From NCBI GenBank assembly GCA_002479785.1, contig DLPD01000009.1, positions 1 to 64,000 of the forward strand: a DNA stretch of 64,000 nucleotides. The letters run 5' to 3'. The translations under genes and the position numbers were made by a program. Source of the stretch: Cytophagaceae bacterium UBA7467. GTDB taxonomy: Bacteria > Bacteroidota > Bacteroidia > Cytophagales > Spirosomataceae. This document shows, in pieces, positions 54,017 to 63,210 of this stretch. Positions within the stretch are counted from its first letter, which is position 1; every line of letters begins with the position of its first letter. The notes below the pieces were generated by a model that was not told the origin of the DNA, searched no databases, and saw only the letters and a program-made list of their open reading frames with translations.

Positions 54017-55711
54017 ATGAAGAAAATGAAATCGTGGATATTGGCTGTCAGTTTATTGATCACCAATATGGCAATGGGACAAACTATCGCAGAGGGATTA
54101 CACTTTATCGATCGCGATCAACCTACCAGAGCGAAACAAGTGTTTGAAAGTCTAGTGGCTGCCTCTCCAACAGGTGAAAACTATTATTATTTAGGTTATT
54201 ATTACCTTTCTCGTAGAGATTGGGCTGCTGCGGAAGATGCTTTCAAAAAAGGTTTAGCCGCTGATCCTAAGAACTATTTGAATCAAGTTGGTTTAGCTTC
54301 CATTAAGGTAGGCCAAAATAAGGTTAATGAAGCGAAAGTTGATTTTGACCGTATCTTGTCTGAAACGAAATACAAAAACGGGGATGTCATTCACCGTATC
54401 GCTGAGGCATATGAAATGTTCTACAAATTAGGACGTGATCCTGAATTCAATGCAAACAACAATGATCCTGCAGAGGCTATTCGTTTGATCGATTTAATGT
54501 TAGAGAAAACAAAGAAATCTCCTAATGCTGAGCAAATGATCGTTCGTGGGGATGCATTCTTAATTAAGAATGATGGTGGTAACGCTGTATCCTCTTACGA
54601 GCAAGCTTTAATGCAAGACCCTAAGAACGTAAAAGCAAAAGTGAAAATTGGAACGGTATTTTTACGTGGTAAAAACTACCGTGAGACTCAATCTCGTTAC
54701 AAAGAAGCGATTGACTTGGATTCAAACTATGCACCTGCACACAAACGTTATGGTGAGTACTTGATCGTAGGTAGCCAATACAAAAATGCGTCTCGTTACT
54801 TCAGAAAGTATTTAGAGAAAGCGGAAGCGACTCCAGAAGTAACTTTGGAAACAGCGAAATTATTATTCTTATCGCAAGATTATGAAGGTGCGATGAAGTA
54901 TACGGATGAGGCGGATAAGAAAGGGGTAAAAGACAACGATATCTTCCGTATGCGTGGATACTCCAATGTAGAGATGAAGAACTACCAACAAGGTATTGAT
55001 AATTTAGAAGGAATGGTTCGTTCAGGAGTAAAGCCATACTACATGGATGATTTATATTTCGGAAAAGGATACCAAGGACTAGGAAAGGACTCGATCGCAT
55101 TAACTTATTTAGAGCGTGCTGCGCCTTTAGACACAAACAATAACGTGTACAACATCATTCACGATATTCGTTACAAACAAAAGCGATACAACGATGCGGC
55201 GACTGCTGCTTTAAAAGGGATCGAATGGAAGCAAAAGAAAAACCAAGCGGTAGGATCTGGTGATTACTTTAAAGCGGCAATGGATTACTATTTTGTGGCA
55301 GCCTTCACTCCGAAAGCAGATACATTGAATCGTCCTTTAATCGCTATGAAAGCTGATACCTTGTTTGGAAAGGCAATTTCTGTAAATGATAAATGGCCTC
55401 CATTCTACATTAACCGTGCTCGTGCGAATAACCTTGTAGACTACACAGGGACGAAGTGGTTAGGTGTTCCTCATTATGAGAAATTCTTAGAGACGGTGAT
55501 GAAGTTAAGAGAAGAGAAATCAACGACATTAAAAGAAGATAAGAATCAATTGTTTGAAGCTTATAAATATTTAGGAGGGTACCATTTAACGGTGACTAAG
55601 GATGATGCGAAAGTGAGGGATTACTTCACTAAAGCACAGGAAATTAAATCGGATGACAAAGAAGTCAATGATTATTTAAATCCAGCTCCTGCCGCGGCAC
55701 CTAAGAAATAA
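54017..55711 (+). CDS. Secreted TPR-repeat protein
   Basis: A 564-residue protein with a signal peptide (about 1-21, ending NMAMGQ) and at least eight tetratricopeptide repeats through residue 420, for example NYYYLGYYYLSRRDWAAAEDAF early on. The C-terminal part ends in a PAPAAAPKK tail. It is a likely periplasmic scaffold. Its constant neighbourhood with ExbB, ExbD, TonB and the PstS-like protein in Bacteroidota suggests a part in energy transduction to the outer membrane, which is inference. Confidence 0.87.
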   Translation: MKKMKSWILAVSLLITNMAMGQTIAEGLHFIDRDQPTRAKQVFESLVAASPTGENYYYLGYYYLSRRDWAAAEDAFKKGLAADPKNYLNQVGLASIKVGQNKVNEAKVDFDRILSETKYKNGDVIHRIAEAYEMFYKLGRDPEFNANNNDPAEAIRLIDLMLEKTKKSPNAEQMIVRGDAFLIKNDGGNAVSSYEQALMQDPKNVKAKVKIGTVFLRGKNYRETQSRYKEAIDLDSNYAPAHKRYGEYLIVGSQYKNASRYFRKYLEKAEATPEVTLETAKLLFLSQDYEGAMKYTDEADKKGVKDNDIFRMRGYSNVEMKNYQQGIDNLEGMVRSGVKPYYMDDLYFGKGYQGLGKDSIALTYLERAAPLDTNNNVYNIIHDIRYKQKRYNDAATAALKGIEWKQKKNQAVGSGDYFKAAMDYYFVAAFTPKADTLNRPLIAMKADTLFGKAISVNDKWPPFYINRARANNLVDYTGTKWLGVPHYEKFLETVMKLREEKSTTLKEDKNQLFEAYKYLGGYHLTVTKDDAKVRDYFTKAQEIKSDDKEVNDYLNPAPAAAPKK

Positions 55712-55730
55712 GTAGAAATTATTCACCGAG

Positions 55731-55757
55731 AAAAGCTGCTCATTGAGCGGCTTTTTT
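55731..55757 (+). terminator. Rho-independent terminator after the TPR gene
   Basis: AAAAGCTGCTC pairs with GAGCGGCTTTT (one G-U pair) around a 3-nt loop, followed by a short T-run. It lies 20 nt after the TPR stop. Confidence 0.7.
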
Positions 55758-55772
55758 CATTTACACAAGCTT

Positions 55773-56546
55773 ATGTCATACGCAGTCATTACCGGAGGAA
55801 GTAAAGGGATAGGCAAGGAAATTGCCTTGCAATTAGCCGAAAGAGGGTATAATCTTTTATTAGTAGCTCGCAATTCTTATGAGCTTCAACAAGTGAAGGA
55901 GGAGATTCAAAAAAAGTATTCGTTGGAAGTGGATTACCTGGTCGCGGATTTAGCAGATCCATCGGCCGTTAATACCCTATATGAATGGGTATTGGCTAAA
56001 CAGATCGATCTACGCATATTGGTAAATAATGCGGGTTATGGCTTAGTAGGGGAATTTGAAAAATACTCCTTTGAAGAGACTCAAAAAATGATGCAAGTGA
56101 ACATGAATGCTTTGGTGGAATCATGTTACCGTTTCTATCCTATGCTTTCAGGCAAAGGCCAAGCGTATGTTTTAAATATTGCGAGCTCGACAGCTTATCA
56201 AGCGATTCCATTAATGAGTGTTTATGCTGCTTCTAAAGTATTTGTCTTGAACTTTTCTCGTGGCTTGTTTCATGAATGGAAGGCGAAAGGAATCACCGTC
56301 ACCGCTGTAAGTCCGGGTGCTACTTCCACGAATTTTAATGACCGTGCAAACTTACAAGAAAAGGCAAGAAAGGCGGCAGAAAAGGTGACGATGAACCCTA
56401 CTCAAGTAGCTAAATTAGCGGTGGATGGCATGTTCGCTAAAAAACAAGAAGTGATCACTGGTTTTATCAATAAACTCGGAGCATTTTTAGCTTGGGTTGC
56501 GCCCAAATCGATTTCAGAGAAAGTAGCTAAAGGGATTTACGAATAG
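55773..56546 (+). CDS. Short-chain dehydrogenase/reductase
   Basis: A 257-residue SDR with a GGSKGIGKEIA cofactor loop (8-18), NNAGYG near residue 83 and the catalytic YAASK motif near residue 150. The start at MSYAVITGG was preferred because the earlier ATG at 55743 lies inside the terminator hairpin. NADPH-linked oxidation or reduction of a lipid, sugar or polyketide-type substrate is likely, but the substrate is unknown. Its 3' end overlaps the convergent T9SS gene by 20 bp. Confidence 0.9.
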   Translation: MSYAVITGGSKGIGKEIALQLAERGYNLLLVARNSYELQQVKEEIQKKYSLEVDYLVADLADPSAVNTLYEWVLAKQIDLRILVNNAGYGLVGEFEKYSFEETQKMMQVNMNALVESCYRFYPMLSGKGQAYVLNIASSTAYQAIPLMSVYAASKVFVLNFSRGLFHEWKAKGITVTAVSPGATSTNFNDRANLQEKARKAAEKVTMNPTQVAKLAVDGMFAKKQEVITGFINKLGAFLAWVAPKSISEKVAKGIYE

Positions 56547-58218
56547 TTTTTTCTTGGCTGATTCCATCTGAGATCAGTTTCAATACATAGGTTCCAGCAG
56601 GGTAACGGGAGATATCCCAGTCCGTTCTACTGCTGGAACTTTTTATTTTCTTAGAGTCTAGTAAATTACCTTTCAAATCGAACAGGTGGATTTCTGCATC
56701 TGTTATTTCATACGCGATTTCGATGGATAGTTTCCCTTGGTTTGGATTAGGGAAAACGGCAAATTCGTAAGTTGCGGGGAGATCCACAAAGTAGACATTC
56801 GAATAGGGAGAATAACAGGCGAGGCTTTTATACATCCATTTAGCACGGACATAAAATTCGCGTCCTTCTGTGATTTTTCGATAAGAAGTGGTGTCAGTCG
56901 ATTTAGTCTGATCAATGAGCCATTCTGGGATACCTAGTGACCTGGATCTCACAAAATAGGCGCCCATTTTTTCTAATAGGGGCTTGGGGGGATTTGGCTT
57001 TCTCTCCAAGAGGGTTTTTGTCGTTCGATAGAAGCAGCCATTTTCCTCCAAAACACTGACATATTCCCCTGAAGGTAATATACCTCGGAGAGTCTTCTCA
57101 GTCGAATAGAGATGCCCCTCTTTCTCCCAACCAATGAACTGAATGCTTTGGTCTAAGGTAAGGTTGAGGCTTGCCGTATCTGCATCACAAATAGGTCCTG
57201 TGAAAGATTTGCGCAGCGCAGTATTCGGTTGCTTTAAAACCGGCAGACTCAGTGTAATGGTATCTGTTTCCCCGTCGTTACAGAGGAATGTATAATTTCC
57301 ACCTGTTAGGATAAATTCAGCTATTGCAGATTCGTAGCGTTTGGAAGTGCTTAATGCGGATGTTTTTAATGGACATCCATTGACTCGAATGAGGTAGTTA
57401 TTGGTTAGGCAATTCGTTTCTGAGCGAGTTGTTAAATGATGAATAATGGGGCCATTTCGAACATAAATTACCTGTGTCGTATCTTTTGCTTGGCAGCCCA
57501 AGGAATCCAGTACGTTGCGGAAAAGGTAGCCACTACTATTGAAAGGACCGAATGGGCTTTTTGCTGAGGAGCTGTAGGAGATTTGGTAGGGAGGTGTTCC
57601 ATTCAACGGTATTGTTTCAGGGACCATAATCGTTTTTTCACCTGTGAGTGATATGGCATTTATAGCGCGTAAACTAATGCGTGGCTTGATGCGGATGGCT
57701 ATTAGCGTTCTAGCACTTTCGCAATCGTTCATTTTCACAGAGGCGAAACGGACGATCAGGGAATCATGATTACTGGTATTTTGAATAGCTTTCATCGCTA
57801 AGGCTGTGGCCGTACTAAGGCTAGCTTTAGCTGACTCTGATTCATACCAGATGTTGTTTAATCCCCCGCTGGCTTGTAAAGAAATGGGTACATCCGAACA
57901 GAAGTAGGAAGAGGATGTATTTATTGGTGGTTGCGGAATGGGGTAAATAGTCGTTTTTACGCCGGCAGATAATGGTCCTTCACAGCCTGATTTGACGCAG
58001 GAGGCTCTGAAAAACGAACTATCGGAAGCAATTAAAGGTAAACGACTTCCTTCACCCATTTTGCGGCCGTCCGCCTTATACCAAAAGGTTATTGATGGAG
58101 AGCAGCCGGTGGCATTGAGCGAAAAAGGTAAACCCATGCATGCTTTGATAATTTTAAAAGCATGGGTGGGTGCAGCTGGCAGCGTGCTTACTGTCAACGA
58201 TACTTCGTTTGACCCCAT
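56527..58218 (-). CDS. T9SS surface protein, C-terminal part after in-frame TAG
   Basis: A 563-residue frame that lacks a signal peptide and continues, in the same reading frame, the short secreted fragment at 58327-58713. It has several beta-sandwich modules of about 80-100 residues (pattern C-x-x-x-L-x-L-x-A-x-G ... W-Y) and ends with a T9SS type A sorting domain (FAVFPNPNQGKLSIEIAYE, ... PAGTYVLKLISDG). Joined to the fragment it would be a 728-codon cell-surface or secreted protein. The first ATG here is only the first internal methionine, so independent translation is doubtful. It overlaps the SDR gene by 20 bp. Confidence 0.8.
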   Translation of the reverse strand: MGSNEVSLTVSTLPAAPTHAFKIIKACMGLPFSLNATGCSPSITFWYKADGRKMGEGSRLPLIASDSSFFRASCVKSGCEGPLSAGVKTTIYPIPQPPINTSSSYFCSDVPISLQASGGLNNIWYESESAKASLSTATALAMKAIQNTSNHDSLIVRFASVKMNDCESARTLIAIRIKPRISLRAINAISLTGEKTIMVPETIPLNGTPPYQISYSSSAKSPFGPFNSSGYLFRNVLDSLGCQAKDTTQVIYVRNGPIIHHLTTRSETNCLTNNYLIRVNGCPLKTSALSTSKRYESAIAEFILTGGNYTFLCNDGETDTITLSLPVLKQPNTALRKSFTGPICDADTASLNLTLDQSIQFIGWEKEGHLYSTEKTLRGILPSGEYVSVLEENGCFYRTTKTLLERKPNPPKPLLEKMGAYFVRSRSLGIPEWLIDQTKSTDTTSYRKITEGREFYVRAKWMYKSLACYSPYSNVYFVDLPATYEFAVFPNPNQGKLSIEIAYEITDAEIHLFDLKGNLLDSKKIKSSSSRTDWDISRYPAGTYVLKLISDGISQEKTIRKSL

Positions 58219-58326
58219 TACACAGGTTCCTGCCGGAATGGTGGAATACCGTAAGAAGGCTTTTAGTTTAGCCCCGTTTAGTGCTGGGGTAGCTAGGACC
58301 GAATCTGCCGGAAATCCATTTAGTGT

Positions 58327-58713
58327 CTATAAATAATCTGGGGAAAGACGTAGCAGTGCTTTTTCACAGGCAGTGACGGCTGAGATGAGTGGTGCTTTAC
58401 GTAATGTCACTAAAACAGAGTCGGAATAGCTAATGCATTTGCCAGCGGTGATTTTTAATCGATAATAAGAACCTGTAGGATGCGTGGTTCCGCCGGAAAG
58501 AAATCGGTAGCGCGTGTCGCGCGCGTTTGTGATGCTCGTAAATTTCGCATCCGTGGGTCTGCGCTTTTCCCATTGAAAGGTTCCACCCGAACTGGCCACG
58601 ATCAATCGAATGGAATCCCCTTCACAGGTGATTTGTGCCAAAGGTTGTGTGCTGATAGTAGCACATTGTGCGAAAGATGAGAAAGATAAAAAGAGAAAAA
58701 AGAGCGTTTTCAT
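58327..58713 (-). pseudogene. T9SS surface protein, N-terminal part ending at an in-frame TAG
   Basis: A 128-residue start of a secreted protein: signal peptide MKTLFFLFLSFSSFAQC, then one and a half beta-sandwich modules. It ends in TAG at 58327-58329, after PDYL. The frame stays open for another 599 codons after this TAG, with the same module pattern and a sorting domain at the end. Aligned to the other modules, the TAG takes the place of a conserved Trp (Y-L-[stop]-T-L-N-G), as a TGG to TAG change would give. This may be a true pseudogene, a phase switch by mutation, or a sequencing error. Confidence 0.75.
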
Positions 58714-58783
58714 GTCTCGAAATAGAGCAGAAAACGAAGGCTAAGCAAGCCGGAGAAAATCAATATCGGGAACCTGATAAATA

Positions 58784-58822
58784 AAAAACGCAAACCACTC
58801 GAAGCGAGCAGTTTGCGTTTTT
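58784..58822 (-). terminator. Rho-independent terminator after the isomerase-like gene
   Basis: Arms AAAAACGCAAAC (58784-58795) and GTTTGCGTTTTT (58811-58822) are exact complements, with an inner CTCG/CGAG stem. It follows the minus-strand gene that ends at 58841 and has T- and A-runs on both sides. Confidence 0.8.
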
Positions 58823-58840
58823 ATCAAGGGTTTGGTATTC

Positions 58841-59725
58841 TTAGATGTCGCAGATTTTCACCGCTTGTTCTAAGGAAGCCATTTTGTCTTTGCGTGCTGG
58901 AATGAATTCCTGTCCGATAAAGCCTTTATATCCCGTATCGTAAATGGCCCGAATGATAGCCGCATAATTTAATTCTTGCGTTTCATCGATCTCATTACGA
59001 CCTGGAACACCACCTGTGTGGTAGTGAGAGATGTATGGGTGGTATTTTTTAATGGTAGCGATTACGTCCCCTTCCATGATTTGCATGTGGTAGATATCGT
59101 ACAGCAATTTGAATTTATCAGAACCCACCATCTCACAAAGTGCAGCGCCCCATTCGGTCGTGTCAGCTTGGTAGTCTTTGTGATTGACTTTGGAATTCAA
59201 CAGCTCCATGGAGATCGTTACATCGTAACGTTCTGCGGTTTTCATGATCCGTTGCAAGCCCTTTTTGCAGTTGATTAGGCCGTCTTCATCGCTCATGCCA
59301 TCTCTATTACCTGAGAAAGTGATGATGTTTTTAACGCCTGCTTTCGCAGCTTTGGGAATGATATCTTCGTAGAAACCGACTAAGGCGTCGTGATTTTTAA
59401 CGCGGTTAAAGAAGTTTGGGATGTTCATTCCGTCCGGGTATTTTCCCCAGCCGATCGCCGCCGTCATATCGTGTTTTTTCAGGATTTCCCACTCATCGGG
59501 ACCTGTTAGTTCGATGGATTGTAAGCCGATTTTTTTTGCATTCACCACTAATTCCTCAAAGGGAATGTCATTATAGCACCAGCGGCAAGCCGAGTGATGT
59601 ACTTTTCCCTTTAGGTCTAGGCCCGCTTGAATGTCTGCTTCTTGAAAACGATGTCCCATCATTCCCAATCCAGCGAATCCAGCAGAGCTTTTTAAGATGT
59701 CCCTGCGGCTGAATTTATTTTCCAT
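58841..59725 (-). CDS. TAT-exported sugar phosphate isomerase/epimerase-like TIM-barrel protein
   Basis: A 294-residue AP-endonuclease-2-type TIM barrel, closest in style to hydroxypyruvate isomerase. The N-terminus has a twin-arginine signal (SRRDILK at 6-12 followed by a Gly/Ala-rich helix), so it is exported folded. Metal-ligand regions include E150-type sites in ISMELLNSKVN, LLYDIYHMQIMEGD and HYHTGGVPGRNEID, and the last GFIGQEFIPA. The substrate is unknown; an inosose, hydroxypyruvate or keto-sugar is possible. It is 20 nt downstream of nuoM and may share its transcript. Confidence 0.85.
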   Translation of the reverse strand: MENKFSRRDILKSSAGFAGLGMMGHRFQEADIQAGLDLKGKVHHSACRWCYNDIPFEELVVNAKKIGLQSIELTGPDEWEILKKHDMTAAIGWGKYPDGMNIPNFFNRVKNHDALVGFYEDIIPKAAKAGVKNIITFSGNRDGMSDEDGLINCKKGLQRIMKTAERYDVTISMELLNSKVNHKDYQADTTEWGAALCEMVGSDKFKLLYDIYHMQIMEGDVIATIKKYHPYISHYHTGGVPGRNEIDETQELNYAAIIRAIYDTGYKGFIGQEFIPARKDKMASLEQAVKICDI

Positions 59726-59745
59726 AGGTTTAAATTTTAATAGGT

Positions 59746-61398
59746 TTATTTTAGCAATCCGGTGACGAATTTATCACTGAGCTCGAATAGTAAGCCCGGA
59801 TAAACGCCTAGCAATATACTGATAATTCCTAGACCAAAAAGGCTAAGCATTTCTAATTTATTCAAATCGGGTAATGACCAGTCCGTATTTTTTTGGTAGT
59901 GTTTTCCCAAATAGATTTTTTGGAAGGTCCATAACAAGTATCCTGCGCCTAATAATAGGCCCAAAGCCCCGAAAACGGCTATCCCCGGATGCACGAATGG
60001 ACTGGTGAATGCACCCATTAAGCTGAAGAATTCTCCGATAAATCCAGAGAATCCGGGAAGACCTAATGAGGCAAAAATGGCGATTCCTGAAATGACTGTA
60101 AAGCGAGGCATTAAACTAACTAAGCCGGAGTAGGAATCGATTTCGCGATTGCCTGTGCGGGAATACAAAACGCCTACTAGCAGGAATAAAAGCGCTGATA
60201 AAACTCCGTGAGAGATAGTTTGGAAGATGGCGCCTTGCCAGCCCTCTGCCGTAAAGGCTGCGATTCCGATCAGCACGAAACCCATGTGCGAAACGGATGA
60301 ATAGGCTACTAATTTCTTCAAATCGGTCATCGCTAGTGCATTGTATGCACCGTAAACAATGGACAAAGCTCCTAAGGCTGCCAAGATATTGGCGGCTTCA
60401 ATCGCTTCTGGCATAAAGAACGGAAGGGTGATACGTAACCAACCATAGGCACCGATTTTCAATAAAACACCTGCTAATAGAACGGAAATAGGTGTAGGTG
60501 CTTCTACGTGTGCATCGGGTAACCAGGTGTGCAAGGGAACCATCGGTAATTTGATGGCGAATCCAATGAATAATAACCAAAAGCCCCACTCACGTGCGCT
60601 CATTCCGGCTAATTGCCAGCCAGAGCTAATATGTAGGATGCTGGTGATTTGGCAATTATTATAGTCCGCTAAAGCCTGCATATCAAAGCTATGGACTAAA
60701 GAAGAGGTGGCTAATTCTTGTGACTGAATGAGTTGTTGCACTGTCTTCAAGGCCTCCACATTAAAATTTTGTTCTGGGCGAATCAAGCCATTCAATAAAG
60801 CCGTTTCGTACGGATCCACATAAGCAACACCCATTCCAAGCATTACGATCAGGATTAAAAGGGAGCCTACTAACGTGTAAATAAAGAATTTCAAGGATGC
60901 ATAATTCCTTCGCGGTCCACCCCAAATCCCGATCAAGAAATACATAGGGAGCAACATGAATTCGAAGAAGACATAGAAAAGGAATAGGTCTTTGGCCATA
61001 AAACAGCCCATAATAGAGGCGTTTAACAGCAAAACCAAAGCATAATAGCCCCCTATTTTTTCCTTAATATCGGTCGAATTCCAAAGCGCCACCCAGGTAA
61101 TTAACCCTGTTAACAGAATCAAGGAAATGCTCAAACCATCAACTCCTAACGTGTATTTGGACATAAATTGTCCCATCGATCCGAGTGAAATGGAAAACCA
61201 ATGCTGGCTTTCGTTGAATTGAAATAAGCCGGATGTTTTATCGAAAGCGCTGTAGATATAACCTAAAAGGGCTAATTGCAGCGTGGAAAGACCGATGGCA
61301 ATACTGCGCGCCTGTTCTTTTAATTGACCTAAGCCAAGCGCTAATGCACCGAGTAAGGGCAATCCGATTAGGAGCGATAAAAGAGGTAGATTCGTCAT
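59746..61398 (-). CDS. nuoM: NADH-quinone oxidoreductase subunit M
   Basis: A 550-residue antiporter-like membrane subunit of complex I with about 14 helices. Key features are the conserved Glu in FYVFFEFMLLPMYFLIG (near residue 145), the lysine in the GFAIKLPMVPLHTWLPDAHVEAP region (core KLPMVPLHTWLPDAH) and a second lysine in MTDLKKLVAYSSVSHMG. It pumps protons during quinone reduction. nuoN does not follow, and only nuoL precedes it. It overlaps nuoL by 4 bp. Confidence 0.95.
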   Translation of the reverse strand: MTNLPLLSLLIGLPLLGALALGLGQLKEQARSIAIGLSTLQLALLGYIYSAFDKTSGLFQFNESQHWFSISLGSMGQFMSKYTLGVDGLSISLILLTGLITWVALWNSTDIKEKIGGYYALVLLLNASIMGCFMAKDLFLFYVFFEFMLLPMYFLIGIWGGPRRNYASLKFFIYTLVGSLLILIVMLGMGVAYVDPYETALLNGLIRPEQNFNVEALKTVQQLIQSQELATSSLVHSFDMQALADYNNCQITSILHISSGWQLAGMSAREWGFWLLFIGFAIKLPMVPLHTWLPDAHVEAPTPISVLLAGVLLKIGAYGWLRITLPFFMPEAIEAANILAALGALSIVYGAYNALAMTDLKKLVAYSSVSHMGFVLIGIAAFTAEGWQGAIFQTISHGVLSALLFLLVGVLYSRTGNREIDSYSGLVSLMPRFTVISGIAIFASLGLPGFSGFIGEFFSLMGAFTSPFVHPGIAVFGALGLLLGAGYLLWTFQKIYLGKHYQKNTDWSLPDLNKLEMLSLFGLGIISILLGVYPGLLFELSDKFVTGLLK

Positions 61399-63176
61399 GA
61401 ATAAAATAGCGCGTAAAGTAAAAATAAGGCAAATGTCACAATAATCATAGCCCAGTAGCTTTGGACTTTAGCTGACTGCCAGCGACTTAAAATTCTTCCG
61501 GTGCCTGCACTCAGGCTGGCACTTCCACCCACTAAAAGGCCATCGACGATGTACCTATCAAACCAGGCGGATAGATGGGCGATGATCACTTGCAAAGCAG
61601 CTATCCCATTCACGAATCGATCAATGAATCGCGTTTCGAACACCTGTGCAGATCTACTTTTCCAGCGAATTAAGCGGAATAAGGAAGGCCAAAAGCCTGC
61701 CAAGAATTGGTAGTTTTCAGCCGGAATCCAGTTTCTGGTGAGGTATGCTCCGATAATTCCGATCACCCAAGTCGCGGTTGAGATGTATAGCCAAAATGAG
61801 GGGGCATGGTACATCATAAGGAATGCGAAGCCATGCATTTCCAATGGATTCCAAGAAATCCAGATAAAGAGACTCGCGATAATCAATAGGCCGATCGGCA
61901 GCGCAAATTCCTTGGTCGAGATACCTTCTTTTACAGGCCCCATAAAGATTAAATAAAACTGCCTGCTGATATAGAAACTCGTCAAAATCATACCAAGTCC
62001 TAAAACGCCTAAAAGTTCGAATTGCCCGTTTTCATATAAAAAGCCGGCGATGTTTTCCTTACTGAAAAAACCACCCGTTAAGGGTAATCCCATTAACCCG
62101 GCACCGAAAATAAGGTAGGCTAAAGCAGCCACCGGCGCTTTCTTGCGCAGACCACCCATGTCGTTTAAGCTTTGGGAATGCACAGTATGAATAACCGCGC
62201 CAGCCGCTAAAAAGAGGCCTGCTTTGAATATTCCATGGGTCAATAGATGAAATAAGGAAGCGTCTGAACCCATTCCCATCCACATCAAACCCAGCTGGGA
62301 AATGGTGGAATAGGCGAGTGTTTTTTTGATGTCGTTTTGGAAAATGGCGAATACAGCACCTGCTAGAAAAGAAATGGCACCAATGATTCCCATAAAAAGA
62401 TGGGTGTCTGGTCCGGTGATATCGAATACGCGAACACCCACAAAAACACCTGCGGCCACCATCGTAGCGGCGTGAATCAAGGCCGAGGCTGGCGTAGGTC
62501 CCTCCATGGCATCTGGTAGCCAAGACATGAGAGGGAATTGGGCAGATTTAGCGATTCCACCTGTAATTATGGCGATTCCGATCAGGGTAGGTGCAATGCC
62601 ATGCATCGCTGAAAATTGCCAGGTATTGAAATGCAAACCGAGAGCAATTAAACCAAACAATAGGGCAATATCCCCTAAGCGATTGATTAAAAAGGCTTTT
62701 TTAGCGGCTTGAATAGCGGCCGTTTTTTGATGCCAAAAACTTATCAATAAATACGAACACGCCCCCACTAATTCCCAGGCCGCGTAGAAAATCAAAATTG
62801 AATCGGTTAACAAAAGCAAGGTCATCGATCCCACAAACAGGTGCAGATACAAATAATAGCGGCCGATGGAGGGATCGTCTTTCAAATAGGATTTGGAAAA
62901 CAGCTGTACACAGATAGAGACAATCGCCACTAATCCTAGGACCAATTGCGCCGAGGCATTTGCCCAAAAACTCAGATTCAGCTGCTGACCACCCAGATTA
63001 AACCAAGGATAAGCGATTTTGAAATCAAGGGGTGCGGTGTTACAAAAATAGAACGCGGCAATACTGAATACAGCCGAGAGGGAAATCGAAAAAACAGGTC
63101 TGGGAAACAGAGCGACCAACAGTGCGGACGCCCAAGGCAATAAAAGCACTCCAAGAAACAGGAGATTTAATCCCAT
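61395..63176 (-). CDS. nuoL: NADH-quinone oxidoreductase subunit L
   Basis: A 593-residue antiporter-like subunit of complex I with 16 or so helices and the long lateral helix near its end (FETRFIDRFVNGI ... YIVDGLLVGGSA). The conserved Glu lies in FYAAWELVGACSYLLI and the lysine in KSAQFPLMSWLPDAMEGPTPASALIHAATM (core SAQFPLMSWLPDAM). It is slightly short for NuoL (usually 600-650) but complete. A TAnnTTTG element lies just upstream, so it can be transcribed apart from moaD. Confidence 0.95.
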   Translation of the reverse strand: MGLNLLFLGVLLLPWASALLVALFPRPVFSISLSAVFSIAAFYFCNTAPLDFKIAYPWFNLGGQQLNLSFWANASAQLVLGLVAIVSICVQLFSKSYLKDDPSIGRYYLYLHLFVGSMTLLLLTDSILIFYAAWELVGACSYLLISFWHQKTAAIQAAKKAFLINRLGDIALLFGLIALGLHFNTWQFSAMHGIAPTLIGIAIITGGIAKSAQFPLMSWLPDAMEGPTPASALIHAATMVAAGVFVGVRVFDITGPDTHLFMGIIGAISFLAGAVFAIFQNDIKKTLAYSTISQLGLMWMGMGSDASLFHLLTHGIFKAGLFLAAGAVIHTVHSQSLNDMGGLRKKAPVAALAYLIFGAGLMGLPLTGGFFSKENIAGFLYENGQFELLGVLGLGMILTSFYISRQFYLIFMGPVKEGISTKEFALPIGLLIIASLFIWISWNPLEMHGFAFLMMYHAPSFWLYISTATWVIGIIGAYLTRNWIPAENYQFLAGFWPSLFRLIRWKSRSAQVFETRFIDRFVNGIAALQVIIAHLSAWFDRYIVDGLLVGGSASLSAGTGRILSRWQSAKVQSYWAMIIVTFALFLLYALFYS

Positions 63177-63198
63177 ATACTTTGTATAGATTTAAAAA

Positions 63199-63206
63199 CA
63201 AATATA
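63199..63206 (-). promoter_or_regulatory. Putative -7 promoter element for nuoL-nuoM
   Basis: TATATTTG on the minus strand fits TAnnTTTG and lies in the 34-nt gap after moaD, 22 nt before the nuoL ATG. Confidence 0.4.
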
Positions 63207-63210
63207 CGGA

